64,000 nucleotides of DNA from Chamaecyparis obtusa (GCA_027943335.1 BSBK01002089.1:275501-339500); one strand, 5' to 3'. Positions 1-13,201 are shown, counted from the stretch's first letter. Numbers and translations: made by a program. The notes: generated by a model from the letters alone, not told the origin.

Positions 1-40
1 CTTTTTTTATTCCAATAAATCAGTATACATTTACGCAACA

Positions 41-272
41 TTCAAAATACACACATCATATTTACATTTTTTTAATCGATAAGGGACCTATGCCGAATAT
101 TATATTAAAATAGTAAAATATACCAGAGCATAGAGATTCAAAATACACACATCATATTTACATTTTTTTACATTTTTTTAATCGATAAGGGACCTATGCC
201 GAATATTATATTAAAATAGTAAAATATACCAGAGCATAGAGATTCAAAATACACACATCATATTTACATTTA
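41..272. repeat. Tandem direct repeat, about 2.3 units
   Basis: A unit starting TTCAAAATACACACATCATA occurs at 41-136 (96 bp) and 137-242 (106 bp), then partially at 243-272 before diverging. The second unit is longer because of an internal duplication of its T-rich stretch (CATTTTTTTA). The units are otherwise identical by eye, so the duplication is recent. No coding potential is seen. Confidence 0.9.
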
Positions 273-1678
273 TTACACTAAATAAAATTTGAAATAATCT
301 GGTGAAACATTTTTGCTTTTCACACAATTGTGAGTTGCCTACAGTACAATAGAAACAGTCGTACCAGCAGATACATTTACACTTGTCTCATTTCAAATTG
401 CTTCATATAACTGTGCTTACCTTAACAAGTTGAATCCTCTTTCTTTAATTTGAAATAATAAAAAAAGCACTTTGCTTCAGCGTTATCATTAATTACAGCC
501 AGGTAATCTCGTTGGCTACTAGCATTGTTTTAATAAAAAATTCCTAAAAAAAACACGCAGATCTGTAATCACCACAGCATTCGAATTTGATGCCAAGTAA
601 AAGAATGGGGCTGTAATCATCAAAATATATGATATGTAGATGATGTGAATGACAAATATGTAAAGTACTGTGTTTATTAAGATTGGAGAATTTATTTATT
701 AGTGAAAAACTGAAATAAAAATAAATTGATTTAAAATTTTACAAATTAGCGAGCATTATATTTTAGCAATACAGACAATCTAAATTTGAAGTGCACATTC
801 TAATTCCTGCTAGAAATCTCTTCGCAATCAAATTCTCTCCCAAGAGTTATATTTTCTATTCAAGCTAACAATATTCTCTCCCTATATTATTGGAAGCCTG
901 GAATGGCCGAGACATCAAATTTGACCAAAATACATTTCACTTTCTTATACAAAAGATAAGGGCAATAATTTACATAAAAGAGAGATATCTAACATTTTCA
1001 TTAGATAAATGTAAGCAGAGAATCACATCTATTAACAGTATAAAGAAAATAATTTTATTGTTTCATTTTGTATGTGGTCTACTCGAGAAACGTGAACTTT
1101 TTACAAATTTGTGGGTAAATGGATTTGGACTCCTATTTGGTTTTGTGGGATATAAATATCAATTGTTTTTTAGAAAGCATTTACTGTTGTGGTCAAAATT
1201 ATGACAATTTGTTAAAACAATTCTGTCAATGGATATAATGAGTCAATGGATATAATGTTTTCATGATGTTTAAAATAATTTTTGCACTCTTTTAATATAA
1301 ATCTTTCGGCTTGAGTCTTTTACTGACAAAAAAAAAATTATGACAATTTGTCATCGTATGTATATATTTTTGTACTTTTTGCTATTATTTTAATATATTA
1401 TTTTTGTGTAAAAAAAATTTATATATAAGGTTGGATTTATAAGGGATGAAAGAATGAGAAGCTATGCTGACTCCTAGCACTAAGGCAAGGAGAATCTCAA
1501 AAAAATGATAGAGTTGGAGAAAAGATGGAAGACTCCATCCAGATTCTTAAAGATGGTAGTAAGTGGTTGGTTTTCTAGGTTTTCTTTCTATTTACTGTGC
1601 TGTTTGTTTTAGCTGGTTTGGGGTGTTTGGTCCCCCTTTCTATTTTTGCTACTCTTTTTTAGAGTTCTAAATGTCTAT
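273..1678. other. AT-rich DNA without recognisable genes
   Basis: The stretch is AT-rich with short poly-T and poly-A runs. A 104-codon open frame at 890-1204 (+) has no recognisable domain and a composition like its surroundings. 1217-1300 is a partial, earlier copy of the repeat at 1679-2182, containing a short internal doubling of TCAATGGATATAATG. A T/A-rich end reading GAGTCTTTTACTGAC followed by nine A lies near 1311-1340; a similar end occurs near 3603, so both may be the 3' tails of old non-LTR elements. Confidence 0.5.
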
Positions 1679-2182
1679 CTGATTGTGTAAACTTTTGGGT
1701 TTCTGTCCTTGTAAAACCTGTTTTTGCTTTAATTTCAAAACAATTTAGACAATGGATATAATGTTTTCATGATGTTTAAAATAATTTTTGCACCCTTTCA
1801 TTCCAACAAATGGTCTTAGAACCTGTTGCTTCTCCATCAGCATTGATGGCTAGCATTTTCTCCAAGGTCTTTCAAGTTGATATTCTATAATTTTTTCTTT
1901 TGTATTTATCTAAGTGGCTAAAGAACTTATTTGATTGTGTACACTTTTGGGTTTCCGTCCTTGTAAAACCTATTTTTGCTTTGTTATCAAAACAATTCAG
2001 TTAATGGATATAATGTTTTCATGATGTTTAAAATAATTTCTGAATCCTTTCATTCCAACAAATGGTCTTAGAACCTATTGCTTCTCCATCAACATTGATG
2101 GCTAGCATTTTCTCCAAGGTCTTTCAAGTTGATATTCTATAATCTTTTCTTTAGTATTTATCTAAGTAGCTAAAGAACTTTC
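1679..2182. repeat. Tandem duplication, 252-bp period
   Basis: Two adjacent units (1679-1930 and 1931-2182) share long identical stretches, including TTGATTGTGTA, AATGGATATAATGTTTTCAT and CTCCAAGGTCTTTCAAGTTG. Matching landmarks are 252 bp apart (1681 to 1933, 1751 to 2003). A fragment of the same unit lies at 1217-1300. Differences are mostly single substitutions. No open frame spans the units. Confidence 0.85.
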
Positions 2183-4063
2183 TTGTTGGAAAATTTTGTA
2201 CCAGTATTCCTAATATTAATAGTGATAGTAGTGCTCAAAGGTTAAGTTACCATAACCACTTGGTTGAATAAATACTTTTTATTTTCCTTTTCTATTTTTT
2301 GTGAATGTTCTAAGGTTCTTGGTGGGGATCCTTGGTTTCTGAATTGGAATGGCCTTTGTCTTTATAAATGGATTTCTTGTTTGAGCCTCGTATATAACTT
2401 CATAATCCCTGTCTAGATGCCTTTATTTGGGCTACTTTTGGAACACTTGATTGAAAGGAGTCTCATGGCTATTACTAATTCAATTGGGTAATTTAATGCT
2501 ATTGAATAAATAATCTAATCAATAAAATATTTAGCAACACTTGAGTGAAAGGAGACTCACACTATCTAAAATTCATTTGAGAAATTTAATGCTATTAAAT
2601 TAAATTACCGAATCTGTAAAATATCTATTGTATGCTAGATTTTGTGTGTTGGTTCAAATGGATAAGGTACTTCCCATGAGCTTACTTTATTAGAGAAGTT
2701 TGCTAGGAAAGTGTAGGTAATTGAATTTGAAAGTTCACCTACTATATGCAAGCATTGTAACAAAGTGGGTCATGTAACTATTGGCCACTAGACCATGAAG
2801 ATTAACCATATGACATGAAGGAAAAAGAAAATGTCTTCTTTGAGAGACAATCCATAAAGGGGGAAAAATATTCCTCCATCTAATAATAGCTTAAATTCTT
2901 CTAGTGGTTTGATGGAATAAAAATGGTGCTTAGAGGAGGAGGACAAGAAAAAAAGAGATTTGGAGAAGTATTAACCCCTTCCTTCTAGCATAGAAAATCA
3001 TAAAGTTCAAAAAGTTGAAAGAAGATTTGATATTCATATGGTAAATTTTATGATTCATAACAAAAAGTTTGGAGTTTCTCATTGTTTGAAGAATTTAAGA
3101 GAGAAGTAACAGAGTATGAAGGAGCTCAAAGGATGAGGAATATGGAAGCAAGGCTGCAGATAATTTTCAACTCAGGACATTGAGACATGGTATCCTGTTT
3201 GGTACGCAAAGAAGGTAGTCATGATGTGAACCCCACAGGAACATGCTCTAATTCAGGTAAGGAGATGCATGTCAACTATCTTGCATAGGATGGTAGATTC
3301 TAAAGCGGATGTAGTAGAGGGAAGCATTAGAGGGTGAGGAAGAGTATGGAAACGGCTTAGGAGAGGCTAGTTTCTCCTTTTGAGCTCTAATTCAAATTGT
3401 TTTTTTTTTAATTTGATGTTTTTTTTTTTAATTTGATCTTGAAGCCTAGCATTGGGTTTTAGCAATATGAATTTTCTTTCAAACTATATAGATTTTTTCT
3501 AGAATTTTATGGAGTAGAATCTCTCCATAGACCTTTATATATTATTTTTCAACTCAGTTTATGCTGATCTTAAACATTCATATTAATATAATATAATCTG
3601 ACCGAGTCTTTTATTGATCCCAAAAAGAAAATAATTTTAAAGAGAAGGATGTTGTTTGTAAGGTTAACCAATGTTTCAACCCACTTTTAAAAAGGATGTT
3701 TTTTGTAAGGTTAACCAATGTTGGTCTAATTTCTATTCTATTAGGGTCAGTTGAGTAATAGCCATGATTTAGAAGAGCCATCCATGAAAGAAGACCGTAA
3801 ACCTCTAGTCTAAAAGCCTGTAGAGATAATGGTTAGGATTTGCCGCTCCAAAAATTTGGAGGCAATCATAACCAAGAAAGGAGCAGCTCTCTGATTTACA
3901 AGAAGGATGAAAACAATTCTAAATTTTTTTTAGGTAATCATACTTATGTATTTTTTTAATCAATGTTTGAGACTAGAAGATCTCACTAAAGCTTTGGCAG
4001 TATCACTATATGGGAGTTGTTCAATAAGAAATGTTGGAGATTTTAATTTTAATTAAGGTACTT
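2183..4063 (+). pseudogene. Decayed retroelement sequence with a zinc-knuckle-like trace
   Basis: No long open frame is present. Near 2750-2785 the plus strand reads C-x2-C-x4-H (CKHCNKVGH), like the start of a gag or LINE ORF1 zinc knuckle, but the final Cys is absent in this frame and stops and frameshifts surround it. A poly-T/poly-A-rich tail with GAGTCTTTTATTGATCCC lies near 3600-3625 and resembles the end near 1311. The simplest reading is an old non-LTR or other retroelement remnant. The family cannot be named from what is left. Confidence 0.3.
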
Positions 4064-6900
4064 GTTATACACTAAGTTTTTACCCTTGTTTCAAGCTCTT
4101 GTAGTCTTGATAACCTAGTATAACATGGGAATCATCTCCAGGTTGTGGGACCTATGCTAACTGAGATGAGACCTCTAGGTTCTGGGCTGGTTCCTCTTGG
4201 ATAATCACCTTAATTTTCTTCTAGACATGAAAAGTAAATCTTTTGAGGGAAAGGGATAGAAGGAATGCGTGGAAAGGGAAATGACTAAAAGCAAACTACC
4301 TACTAGGTGATACACCAAAATTAGGGTTTGGATCTTAGGATAGAGGAATGGAATCAATGAAAGGCTTAGGTCTAGTAGGTCACAACTTACTAAATAGGCT
4401 TGCATAAGTGTTTCATAGGAGGGCCTGAACATAAGACACAACTTATGACCTGCAAGCAGACATTCGCTTCTGTAACTCAAGGTAGGATTGAGACAAGATT
4501 GTTAGGGGGCTGAAGTATACCCACAAAAACATCTAAATCAGATCAAACACAATAAAACACACAGTTATTGAAAATAAGAGGAATCAGGAACCCTAAGATA
4601 TCACTGAAAACATCATACACTTTAATCCAATAAGAGATAATACAAACAAGGAAGCATAGGGACATGAAGGATTGTGACAAAATACCTCTGCAATGTTTTT
4701 ATTATCAATGGGAACTTTACAATTGTATAAGCCAGAGGGTAGAGATGATACCACATATGACCCTTAAGAAAAGATGATTTTCTTCTACAATTGTTCAACT
4801 TTGAGCACTAAGGCTCCAAAATACAATATATACATACTCAACTGCATGCGGGCATGAGTCAAAAGCCTAACTAGGGTTACAGAAGATTTTCATTAAAATA
4901 ATAGCTAACCCTAACTCAAACAAGTTTGATCATAAAAGTATTCCTGCAACATCATGGCCGATCAGATATTTGTTGCCCATCTTTGTACTGCATCAACTTG
5001 TGGACAAGCATCCTAGATTCATCTACTTTCCTGCGCAAAGTCTCACCATGAATGCTCGAGCTGGTACCTCACCGCTTGCAACCTGCAAATAAAATACTGG
5101 CAAAAAACCCTCTTAGACACATTTGAATTTGAGAACTTAACGGCTAGCCAGTCATTTTAAAACATGACCGTTGATATCCTTTATCTCCTGGCAAATGAAC
5201 GGCTTAGATTAACTTTGAAACAGTCGTGAAACCCTTTGAAAAGTTTGAGTCCACATCAGGAAGTCTCGACCAATGAGCATTGAGCATGTCAGCATATTTG
5301 GACCCACCCTGACCTTTTCTCTTTTAAGTTACTTGGCGACTGTGCGACTGAAGAATTCTAAGTCGTGAAATACATTTCTTAACTCTAGTTGGGTCAAGTG
5401 ATTTAGTGAATATTGCAGTCGCTGAATAGATGAATCTTTTAATAACCCTGGGTTACATTAAGCGAACATGAGAAACCCTTAGTCGCTGATTCACATAAAG
5501 ATTTACTATCCCTGGGCCCATTTATGCTGCTTGGCATTCTTTTATTCGCTCCATTAGCAAACACCTCAGCACTTCCCTGACATCGGACCCACTTAAGACA
5601 AGATTCTGATCTAATGGCTAGTCTCATCTCCTCATGACCTCAGAATATTCTTTTAGATTATACACCCACCATAGATTTCACTAAGTCATGACCCTACTGA
5701 CACATAAGTCCACCTATAAGTCTTCGTTAGCACTTGGTGACCAATTATATTTGAGCACATCAGCACACCTAGGACCCACCTGACAGAGCCCAAAGATAAA
5801 GCAAAGATCAACGACCATCGCATGATCTCATGCTCTGACACAAAGCCCCATGAACATACGCTAACCATCTATCCTTTGTAGATGTCAGAGCCTCTAATTG
5901 CTGAAAGGGCCCGGTCCCACTGACAAGAAATGACTCATTAGCATGTGGACCAATCAGAAGCCACCGTTTGTGTACACGTAGCAGTGGACCCACCAGGCAT
6001 GAAGAGTTACATCACAAAGGATAATCGATGATCGGTGCATAATCTCATGGCTTTGATAGAATGCATGAGATCATGCAACGACTGTTGGATCAAAAGGAAG
6101 CTAGTCGGCTAGGCCTACTCTGACAAGTCTTACAAATAACCACCTTTGACCAATGAAAAGCTTCCATGTTAGAATATTTGGACCCACTTAGCAAATGAAG
6201 CGCTACACAAAAGGGAAGATTGATGGCTATCACGAAATCGCAAGTGTTAGAAGAATCCTTTGCGAACTCACGACAACGGTCAAATCTTCTCGACTGGGAC
6301 CCTCGCACAAAATGACCACCAGACATTAAGTGATTACACAACTGAAGGAAAAGCAAACCATTCACTGAGTCACTGACCATCGAGACTTAACCACCAAATA
6401 TTAAGCGACTAAGAGAGCCATTGTAGTCGCCAGTTCGCCAAATGAAAAAGGTAACCACTGGAAGAATAAGAGAACTGGTGACCGAAGGAAGAATTATGCA
6501 CATGGGTATTTGAGGATTTTAAGTGGCTGATAAAGTAACTCAAAAATATAACAAGGCCTAGGGCTTCTTCGGGTTTGGCCTATAACGGCTAGTTTTATGA
6601 ATTTTTTAAAGACTTTTCACCTAGCCAGGGACCTAGAAAAGGTTGCAGAGACCAAAGGGAAATAGATAAACCCATGAAATTTTGCAGAGCACTTGGAAGA
6701 ATAAGAACACAGACCTTGAGATGGGAATTGGCCAAATTTTACATGGGATATGAAAAATTGGGCATCATTTTGGTGATTTCTGCTGGATGTCAGCTTGCTA
6801 GACATGGAAAACCAGTGGCCTTGACGTATCCATTGGGCATGGGGTCATCACTGAGCACAAAACTTGGCAGAGAGACAAAACTATAACTAGAGAGACAAAC
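4064..6900 (-). repeat. 3' LTR of Tat-like copy 1
   Basis: It starts TGTTATACACTAAG at 4064, as do the starts at 13224 and 22138. Its inner end is not sharply visible and is placed loosely at 6.85-6.98 kb, just past the integrase stop at 6983. The first 1 kb matches the other two LTRs; the central part (about 5.1-6.5 kb) is strongly diverged and carries spaced, degenerate units with GACCAAT, GTCAGCA and GGACCCAC. A TATA-like site on the minus strand lies at 4825-4833. The small open frames between 4.2 and 6.9 kb have no support as genes. Confidence 0.7.
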
Positions 6901-6982
6901 TTGTGCACGAGCACTTCTTGAAAAGAAGGAAACTAATCTAGAAAGCAAGGAAAGAAAGCAAAAACCACATATTTACAAGAAT

Positions 6983-8293
6983 TTACAAGGTGGAATTAAC
7001 CTCACAGCAGGGCTTCAAGTGGAATCCATTTACTGAGATTGGCAGGGCATCACCTTCAAGATTTGATAGCTGGAAAGCATTGGATCCCTTGCACTCTATT
7101 ATAACAAATGGTCCACCGTAGAATGAATCAAATTTTGTATGTCTGCTAGGTCTGGATCTGAATTCATCCCACTTGAGGACTACATCCCCAACTTTGAAAT
7201 TTTTGATCTTGGCTCTTTTATCAAAGTTTCTCTTTGTCTGAATCTGGTGGAACTCCATGTCCTTCATGGACTTATCTCTAATTTCCTCTAACTCCATCAA
7301 CTAAGCATATCTGATCTACAAGGGATCCCCTTCTTCAAATAGAGCATATTGAGTAGCCAAGTCCAGAGCTAGTAATTCAATTGAGATGGACAACTTAGCC
7401 TCCTTGCCATACACTAGCATATAAGGAGAATTCCCAATGATCTTCTTTGGAGTGATTCTATCTAACCACAAGGCAAACTTCAACTTTGTATGCCAATCAA
7501 TCTGGTTGTCTTGTAGAGTCTTCTTGATTATCCTAATCAAGTTCTTATTGGTGGATTCTGCCAAGCCATTGCCTTGAGGGTAATAATTGGAACTAGTATT
7601 CAGATAGATGCCATTTTTGACTACCCACTCTAAGACTTTAAGGCCTGTGAATGCCAATGCATTATCTGATATGATGGAATCAGGAGTGCTAAACCTATGA
7701 ACTATATCATCATAAAAACCTAGGACAACACTTTCATTTGCCTCTTTTAATGCAATTGCTTCTATCCATCGAGTGAAGTAATCTGTTGTAGTAATTATCC
7801 ATTTATGGCCTGCACTAGATGGAGGATTGATCATTCTAATGAAATCTATGCCCCACTTCATGAAGGGTTGCTTTGTTCTGATTAGTTGTAGGGGCAAGGC
7901 TGCAAGCCTTTCTTTTCCTGCAAACATGGCACACTTGATGCATTTCCTCACATACTCATGACTATCCTTAAAGATAGATAGCCAATAGTACCTAGCCCTT
8001 ATGATTTTAAAAGTAGTAGTCCTAGGAGAAAAATGACCACCAACAGGTCCATCATGAAACTCGAATAGGACATTAGCTATCTTTTCTGAATCTATGCATC
8101 TTAAAAGGACACCATTGTGATCCTTTCTGAAAAGAACTTCATCAATCAACACAAAAGGAATAGATTGTAACCTATAATACCTTCTTTTTGCTAAATCCAA
8201 ACATACAGGACATTGTCCTGTCTTCAAATAATTTCTCATATTAGGCAACCAACTTGTTGTCTTGGCTTGTTCTTCTATAGAATGCACCACCAA
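6983..8293 (-). pseudogene. Integrase of Tat-like copy 1
   Basis: The frame 8293-7316 carries an H-H-C-C zinc-binding region (about residues 79-123, ending CIKCAMF) and a DDE catalytic core, with Asp in WGIDFI, Asp in IISDNA and Glu in GLAESTN. A stop at 7316 separates it from a C-terminal part (7300-6983) that holds a VGDVVLKWD strand and a GGPF motif followed by VNGFHLK, typical of the C-terminal domain of plant gypsy integrases. No chromodomain is seen. Copy 2 has no stop at the matching position, so the break is private to copy 1. The product would have joined element cDNA to host DNA. Confidence 0.85.
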
Positions 8294-9990
8294 AGATGCA
8301 TCTATTGGCTCTGATTTCTTTTAACTTTCATCCCCTGCCAAATGGTCACAAAGACCTCTTCCTCTAACCAGCTTGGTAGTTTGAGTATCTATGTCATATT
8401 CCATCACCTTGGTGATCCAACTAGCTCTTTTCTCATTTAGGTCCTTGGAAAGCAAAAATTATTTGACACTTGGATGAGTAACCTTTAAGTGTACCTTGCT
8501 ATGGGTTAAAAAATATTTGAATTTTTTAAGGCTCTTTACCACAGCAAGTACATGTTTTTCTACAAAAGAGTATCTATGTTCATACTCTTCTAAACCTTTG
8601 CTAAAGAAAGCAATAGGCTGCTCTAATCCATCTGAATTTTCTTGGGTCAATAATGCAGATATAGCATCATGACCTCCATAAGCATAAAGGATAAAATCCT
8701 TACTGAAATTTGGGTTCAGGAGAGCAGGGGCTTCTATTAAGGCCTCTTTGATAGCTTGGAAATTGACTTTCCCTTCTTTGGTCCTACTAAAAGCTGAACT
8801 CTTCTTTCACATGGCTGTCAAGGGCTTGAGTAAATCTACAATGTTAGGCAAGAACCTCCTAAAAAAGTTAATCTTTCCTATGAAAGATTGGAGAATCTTC
8901 TTGTGGTGTGGTAGGGGTAGCTCTAGGATAGCTGCAATTCTCTCAGGATCCATTGTAATTCCTTCATGAATTGCAAAAACACATTTCTTGGGATTAAGAG
9001 ATATCCCAAATTCTCTACACCTTTCAAAAATCTACTACAAATGTTTGATGTGATCTGCTGCATGCTTTGAATAGACAGTTATGTCATCCAAGTAGACCAG
9101 TACAAACTTGTACATTAGGCTCTTAAAGGCCATATCCATTTCCTTCTGAAAAGTAGCACCTACATTTGACAAACCAAAGGGCATCTTTTGATATGCCATG
9201 GTTCCTCACTTGGTTGTAAATGCAGTCTTGTATTGATCCTCTTCATTCACTAAGATCTGATTGTATCCTGAATAGCCATCCAATAGTGAAAATCTCTCAG
9301 ATCCAGAGACACATTGTAAGATTTGTTCCATGGAGGGAAGTGGATGGCAGTCCTTTAATGAGGCTCTGTTAAGATCCTTGAAGTCAACACATAACCTCAG
9401 CTCCCCATTCTTCTTCCTAACTGGAACAAGGTTGGAAACCCAACTAGTATGCTTAATGGGGTAGATGATACCACTTTCTATTAGTTTGAGTACCTCTTTA
9501 TGCATAAGTGGCTCCGGCTTAGGATTAATAGGCCTTTGCTTTTGCCTTACTAGTTTGGCATTTGGTTCTAATTCGATAGTGTGCTGAGCAAGAGAAGGGT
9601 CAAAAACCTTGAGGTCTTCATATTGCCATGCAAATACATCACTGAATTCTTTGAATAACTAACTGTAAGCTTTCTTTTCCAATTCAGTGTTCACATTTCC
9701 AAACTGTAAGCTCCTACCTGGTTCCAACTCTAGTTCAACACAATGTTCTTGTTGGACTACTAGGCCAGCTTTATTTTTCTTGACTTCATCATCCTTGTTG
9801 AAGATAGTCTCTAAGGTAATAAGACCTCTAGGCATCTTATTGGACTTGAGTTGTATCACTTGATCACCATAGTTTTGTGATAGCCTATCTTGATTGTATT
9901 ATGAAAAAACATCTTCTTCAAACAAGAATTGCAAAATTTGTTCATCATTGTCAAACACCTACCAATTGACATCATTATCAGGGATAGAGG
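8294..9990 (-). pseudogene. Reverse transcriptase and RNase H of Tat-like copy 1
   Basis: Read leftward from 9990, the order is a linker, then RT motifs (VRKKNGELRLCVDF near 9420; LDGYSGYNQ; MPFGLSN; YLDDI near 9080), then a Ty3-type RNase H (8740-8330). Stops include TGA for Trp at about 9203-9205 (copy 2 keeps TGG) and adjacent TAG codons at 9037-9032, the second of which copy 2 shares. In the RNase H the usual TDAS is AYGG, the EL(L)A glutamate position reads EKH, and TDH reads VTH, so three of four catalytic acids are gone; CDHLA keeps the last Asp. The enzyme is dead by both measures. Confidence 0.85.
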
Positions 9991-10012
9991 GTCTGACAAT
10001 CACTTTGATATG

Positions 10013-10440
10013 CTATTGATCTATTTCTTTTGAAACACTATTTGGAATGTCATACTGAGATCCAACAACAGCTAACCTATCTGCATTTTGGTTGAGCTTC
10101 CTAGGGATAGCAACAATATTGAAAGCATGGAAATCTTCAATTGCATCCCAAACTCTATGTTTGTATGCTTTCAAAGTGTCATTCTTGGTTGCACTTATCC
10201 CTCTTACTTGGCTGACAACTAACTCACTATCACCATAAAATTTTAAGGCCTTAAGCCCTCTTTTTCTAGCCCACTCTAGCCCATTGACTAGACTTTCATA
10301 CTCTGCAGTGTTGCTAGTGTAGGAGAAACTAAATCTAAAGGAAGTATAGTACCTTTCTCCTTTTAGGGACACTAACATAGCACCACCACTAGAACATTGT
10401 CTACTTCTAGCTCCATCAAAAAATAGTTCCCAAACCTGAT
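10013..10440 (-). pseudogene. Extra RNase H domain between PR and RT, copy 1
   Basis: Upstream of the ATG-initiated frame the same frame reads VWELFFDGARS, which supplies the first catalytic Asp. It is followed by Glu in TAEYESLVNGLEWA, Asp in FYGDSELVVSQV and Asp in NQNADRLA, the D-E-D-D set of archaeal-type (RNase HI-like) domains. It lies between the protease (ending 10484) and the RT (starting about 9520). In the Tat lineage a second RNase H is well known, but I know it best from after the RT-RNase H block, so this position is worth comparing. A TAG at about 10013 ends the frame; copy 2 has its own nearby stop one codon away. Confidence 0.8.
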
Positions 10441-10483
10441 TATTCCAATCCTCTGAATCAGTGTTCTCTTTGAGAAGGCTTGG

Positions 10484-11230
10484 CTATATGTCTCCACTTT
10501 CTTGTATCAAATAAATTCCCAAACCAAAATCCCAAATTAGATTTTCTTGGGCCTCTAAAGCCCTTTCATCTCGAAGAATATTAGGGATACTCTCTATCTT
10601 TTTGCTTGCTTCACTAATGGTTTGAAAGTCACTGTCATCAAATATGGGGCAATTTACATTGATGGCATTGGATACATATGGCTCTATATGGTGTGCTACC
10701 AATGGTTCTAACTTAATGGTGACCTTGGTCCCATACCTTGTATGAAATAGCATATGAGACCAGTCAGAAGATAGGTAGCCTCCTATCTTGGCTATAAACT
10801 CCCTTGACAAACATATGGCAAATAATGCAAGGAGATCTATGATATATATATCAAGGAGGATGGAAAAATTAGGAGTAGCATGCAAGATTAGACTGGTATC
10901 CATAGCCACACCTATAGTATTGATTGAGGATCCATCAAGTTGTGTAACCTTCTTTTGAAAGGGCTCATATTTCAGTCCTAATTGGTTAGCTACTTTCTTG
11001 GGCATTACAGTGCTAGTAGCTCCACTATCTACCATACAATTATGTACTAAAGATTTCCCAATAATTAGAGATACATAAAAGGGAGGTGGCTTTGAATTCC
11101 TACCTTGTGTGATATTAGCCTTGGAGTTGCTACTTGGAGCCTCCTTTTCTTGATCAGTGTTAACCAACACTGGCTTTACAGCTTCTTTTGCAGGTTGAGG
11201 AGTTGCTACCTTTGTCATGGCCTTCTTCAA
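10484..11230 (-). pseudogene. Aspartic protease region of Tat-like copy 1
   Basis: A frame of 248 codons contains the protease active site DSGAT (in NCMVDSGATSTVMPKK), preceded by KPPPFYVSLIIG and followed by QLGLKYEPF and a hydrophobic strand (FSILLDIYIIDLL). It continues the gag reading frame upstream and is cut by TAG near 10484 (copy 2 has GAG at the matching site). Its role would be cleavage of the Gag-Pol polyprotein. Confidence 0.8.
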
Positions 11231-13059
11231 AATTTTAGGCTATCCTAGAAGAGCCAAAGAGTCCCACATGGACATGGTGACATTCACCTTCTTCATGTTG
11301 TCTACGATATTAAAAGGTGTCATAGTGTGTACTCTTTGTTGTGATTTCACTATGATGGGCTCCACCTCTTTTGAATGTTGGCCTTCTTTGCTTGTAATGA
11401 CAGGAGCCTCCTTAGGTGTGATGGGATCAACTTGCTATAGTGGCTCTGCAGATGTGGTGGCTTTGGCATTGGAATCTGCTCTCTCCATGTCTTGAGCTCT
11501 CCTTTTTTCTCTTGTATAGGCAACAAAAGCAACCTCATCATTGACTCCATTGAAGTCTAGTTTCTCCCAATTAAAGAGAGTAGTCTCATTTTCTTGTGGT
11601 TCTTGTTGAGGAACTAACCCACTGGATCAAGCCTCTAATTGAGCTTGTGAGGCATTTTGAACCATTAGAGCTTGGTTCATCCATCCATTTGAACATGTGG
11701 CCTCATTGTGAGGCTGATTACAAGGAAAGCACCATTCATTATCATATCCATATTATTTTGACTAGGAACCATATCCCTCACTGGATTTGCATAATTTAAA
11801 GGTGCAGGGTTATATGGTTGGAATGGTCTCTGATTAAAACTTTGCCTTTTTTCTTGATACACTCCTTGGTATGGTGGCCTATTTTGTTGATAAGGCTATC
11901 CTTGATTTTGATATTCCTGATTAGGACCTTGGCCTTGTGACTAAAATGGTGGTCTGATTCCTTGACCTTTCTTCTCTAGATTTGTTACTTCTTTGGTTAG
12001 AGTCTGCAGCAAGTTTGTCATTTCTTGCTTACTACTTTCTTGACTGGTCTTTATTTCTTATAGCTCTTGAGAGAAACTAGCTATTAGCTCTTGACCACTA
12101 GTGCTAGCTTGGGGTGCTAATATAGTAGGGATAGGAGTAAATGGGGGTACTTGGGCAGGTGCAATGGGTTGAAGGCTAGGAAAAATGGGCATTGGAGGCC
12201 TTCTAGCAATCATACCCACTTGAATTAAACAATTTTTAGCCCTGACAGCTATGTCAAAAGCCTGGGGTAAAGAAGTACCACCCATAGACTAGATCATGAT
12301 AGAAATTTGACCATTTAGACTTTGCAAGTAGTAAAGGAAAGCATGGTCTACTGATGGTCTCACAAAGACTAAAATTCTATTCCATGTCTTGAGGAATCTA
12401 CTATTGTAATCTATCATTTACTCTTGAGGGTCTCTCTTAATGGTTGTCAACTGCTCTACTAGAGACAAGTTATCTAATTTATCCTCAAAATGCTTACTTA
12501 ATGCATCCCCTAACTCATCCCATGAAGTAATAGAACCAACAGTTAGAGTTCTAATCCATTAAAGAGCCTTACCTTTTAGAGAGGCTGCTAGTAATTTTGT
12601 GGCCACATCCTCTTGAGTTATGTTGTGTATGCTGTAGATGGTGGTCACATCTCTTATGTGTTCAAAAGCAGTTGTCTTCCCTTCACCTATGAAATCAGGT
12701 ATACTCTTTAGTGCCACCAAGGGCACATCATGATGTTGAGAAAATTTTAATGGGCTACCCTGATTGAAAGGTGCAAAGGAAAATAATCTAGCCATTGCAG
12801 GAGCTGGAATCTGAAGATTAACAACTATATGAGTTGTATTTACTGTTGGATTTGAATCTTCTTCTAGATCTCTGGTTAGAGATCTGCCCCTTCTTCTGGA
12901 ATGAAAGTGAAAAGATCTCCTCTCTAAAGTATCAGGAGGTGTTGATTGAACTCTCCTTGCAGGAGATGTTCTTTGAGTTGACCTACCTTTGTGACTTCCT
13001 TTTGAGGGAAACTCTAAAAATTTAGTGGGCTTTGAGCTCCTAGTCTCAATCTTTCTCAT
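11231..13059 (-). pseudogene. gag of Tat-like copy 1
   Basis: The frame opens at MRKIETRSSKP (13059) with an Arg/Ser-rich N terminus, then a retrotransposon-gag capsid region (from about 12.8 kb: FAPFNQGSPLKF, AFEHIRDVTTIYSIHN). Stops and frameshifts interrupt it after 12559 and in the Pro/Gln-rich part around 12.0-11.6 kb. Copy 2 shows the same protein with fewer breaks, which guides the reading. The open frames at 11350-11550 and 11596-11799 are out of frame and are not genes. Confidence 0.75.
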
Positions 13060-13201
13060 AAACCTTGAACAAGGTTGGCTTGGATCATTGAAATCAGTGG
13101 AGTCGCTAGATATACTTGATAGAAAACTTCTAAAAGCCTGTATTATGCAATATGTATATCAGAGATAACATAATCTTCAACATGAATATGATTCTTTGAC
13201 T

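Noticed and set aside
890..1204. 104-codon plus-strand open frame
   Set aside because: AT-rich, no domain, no splice or promoter context, and close to random expectation for this composition.
4205..6886. Several 60-100-codon frames on both strands
   Set aside because: They lie inside the left LTR of Tat-like copy 1 and show no family features.
11217..11799. Plus and minus frames around gag of copy 1
   Set aside because: They are out-of-frame shadows of the gag/protease reading frame, shown by comparison with copy 2.
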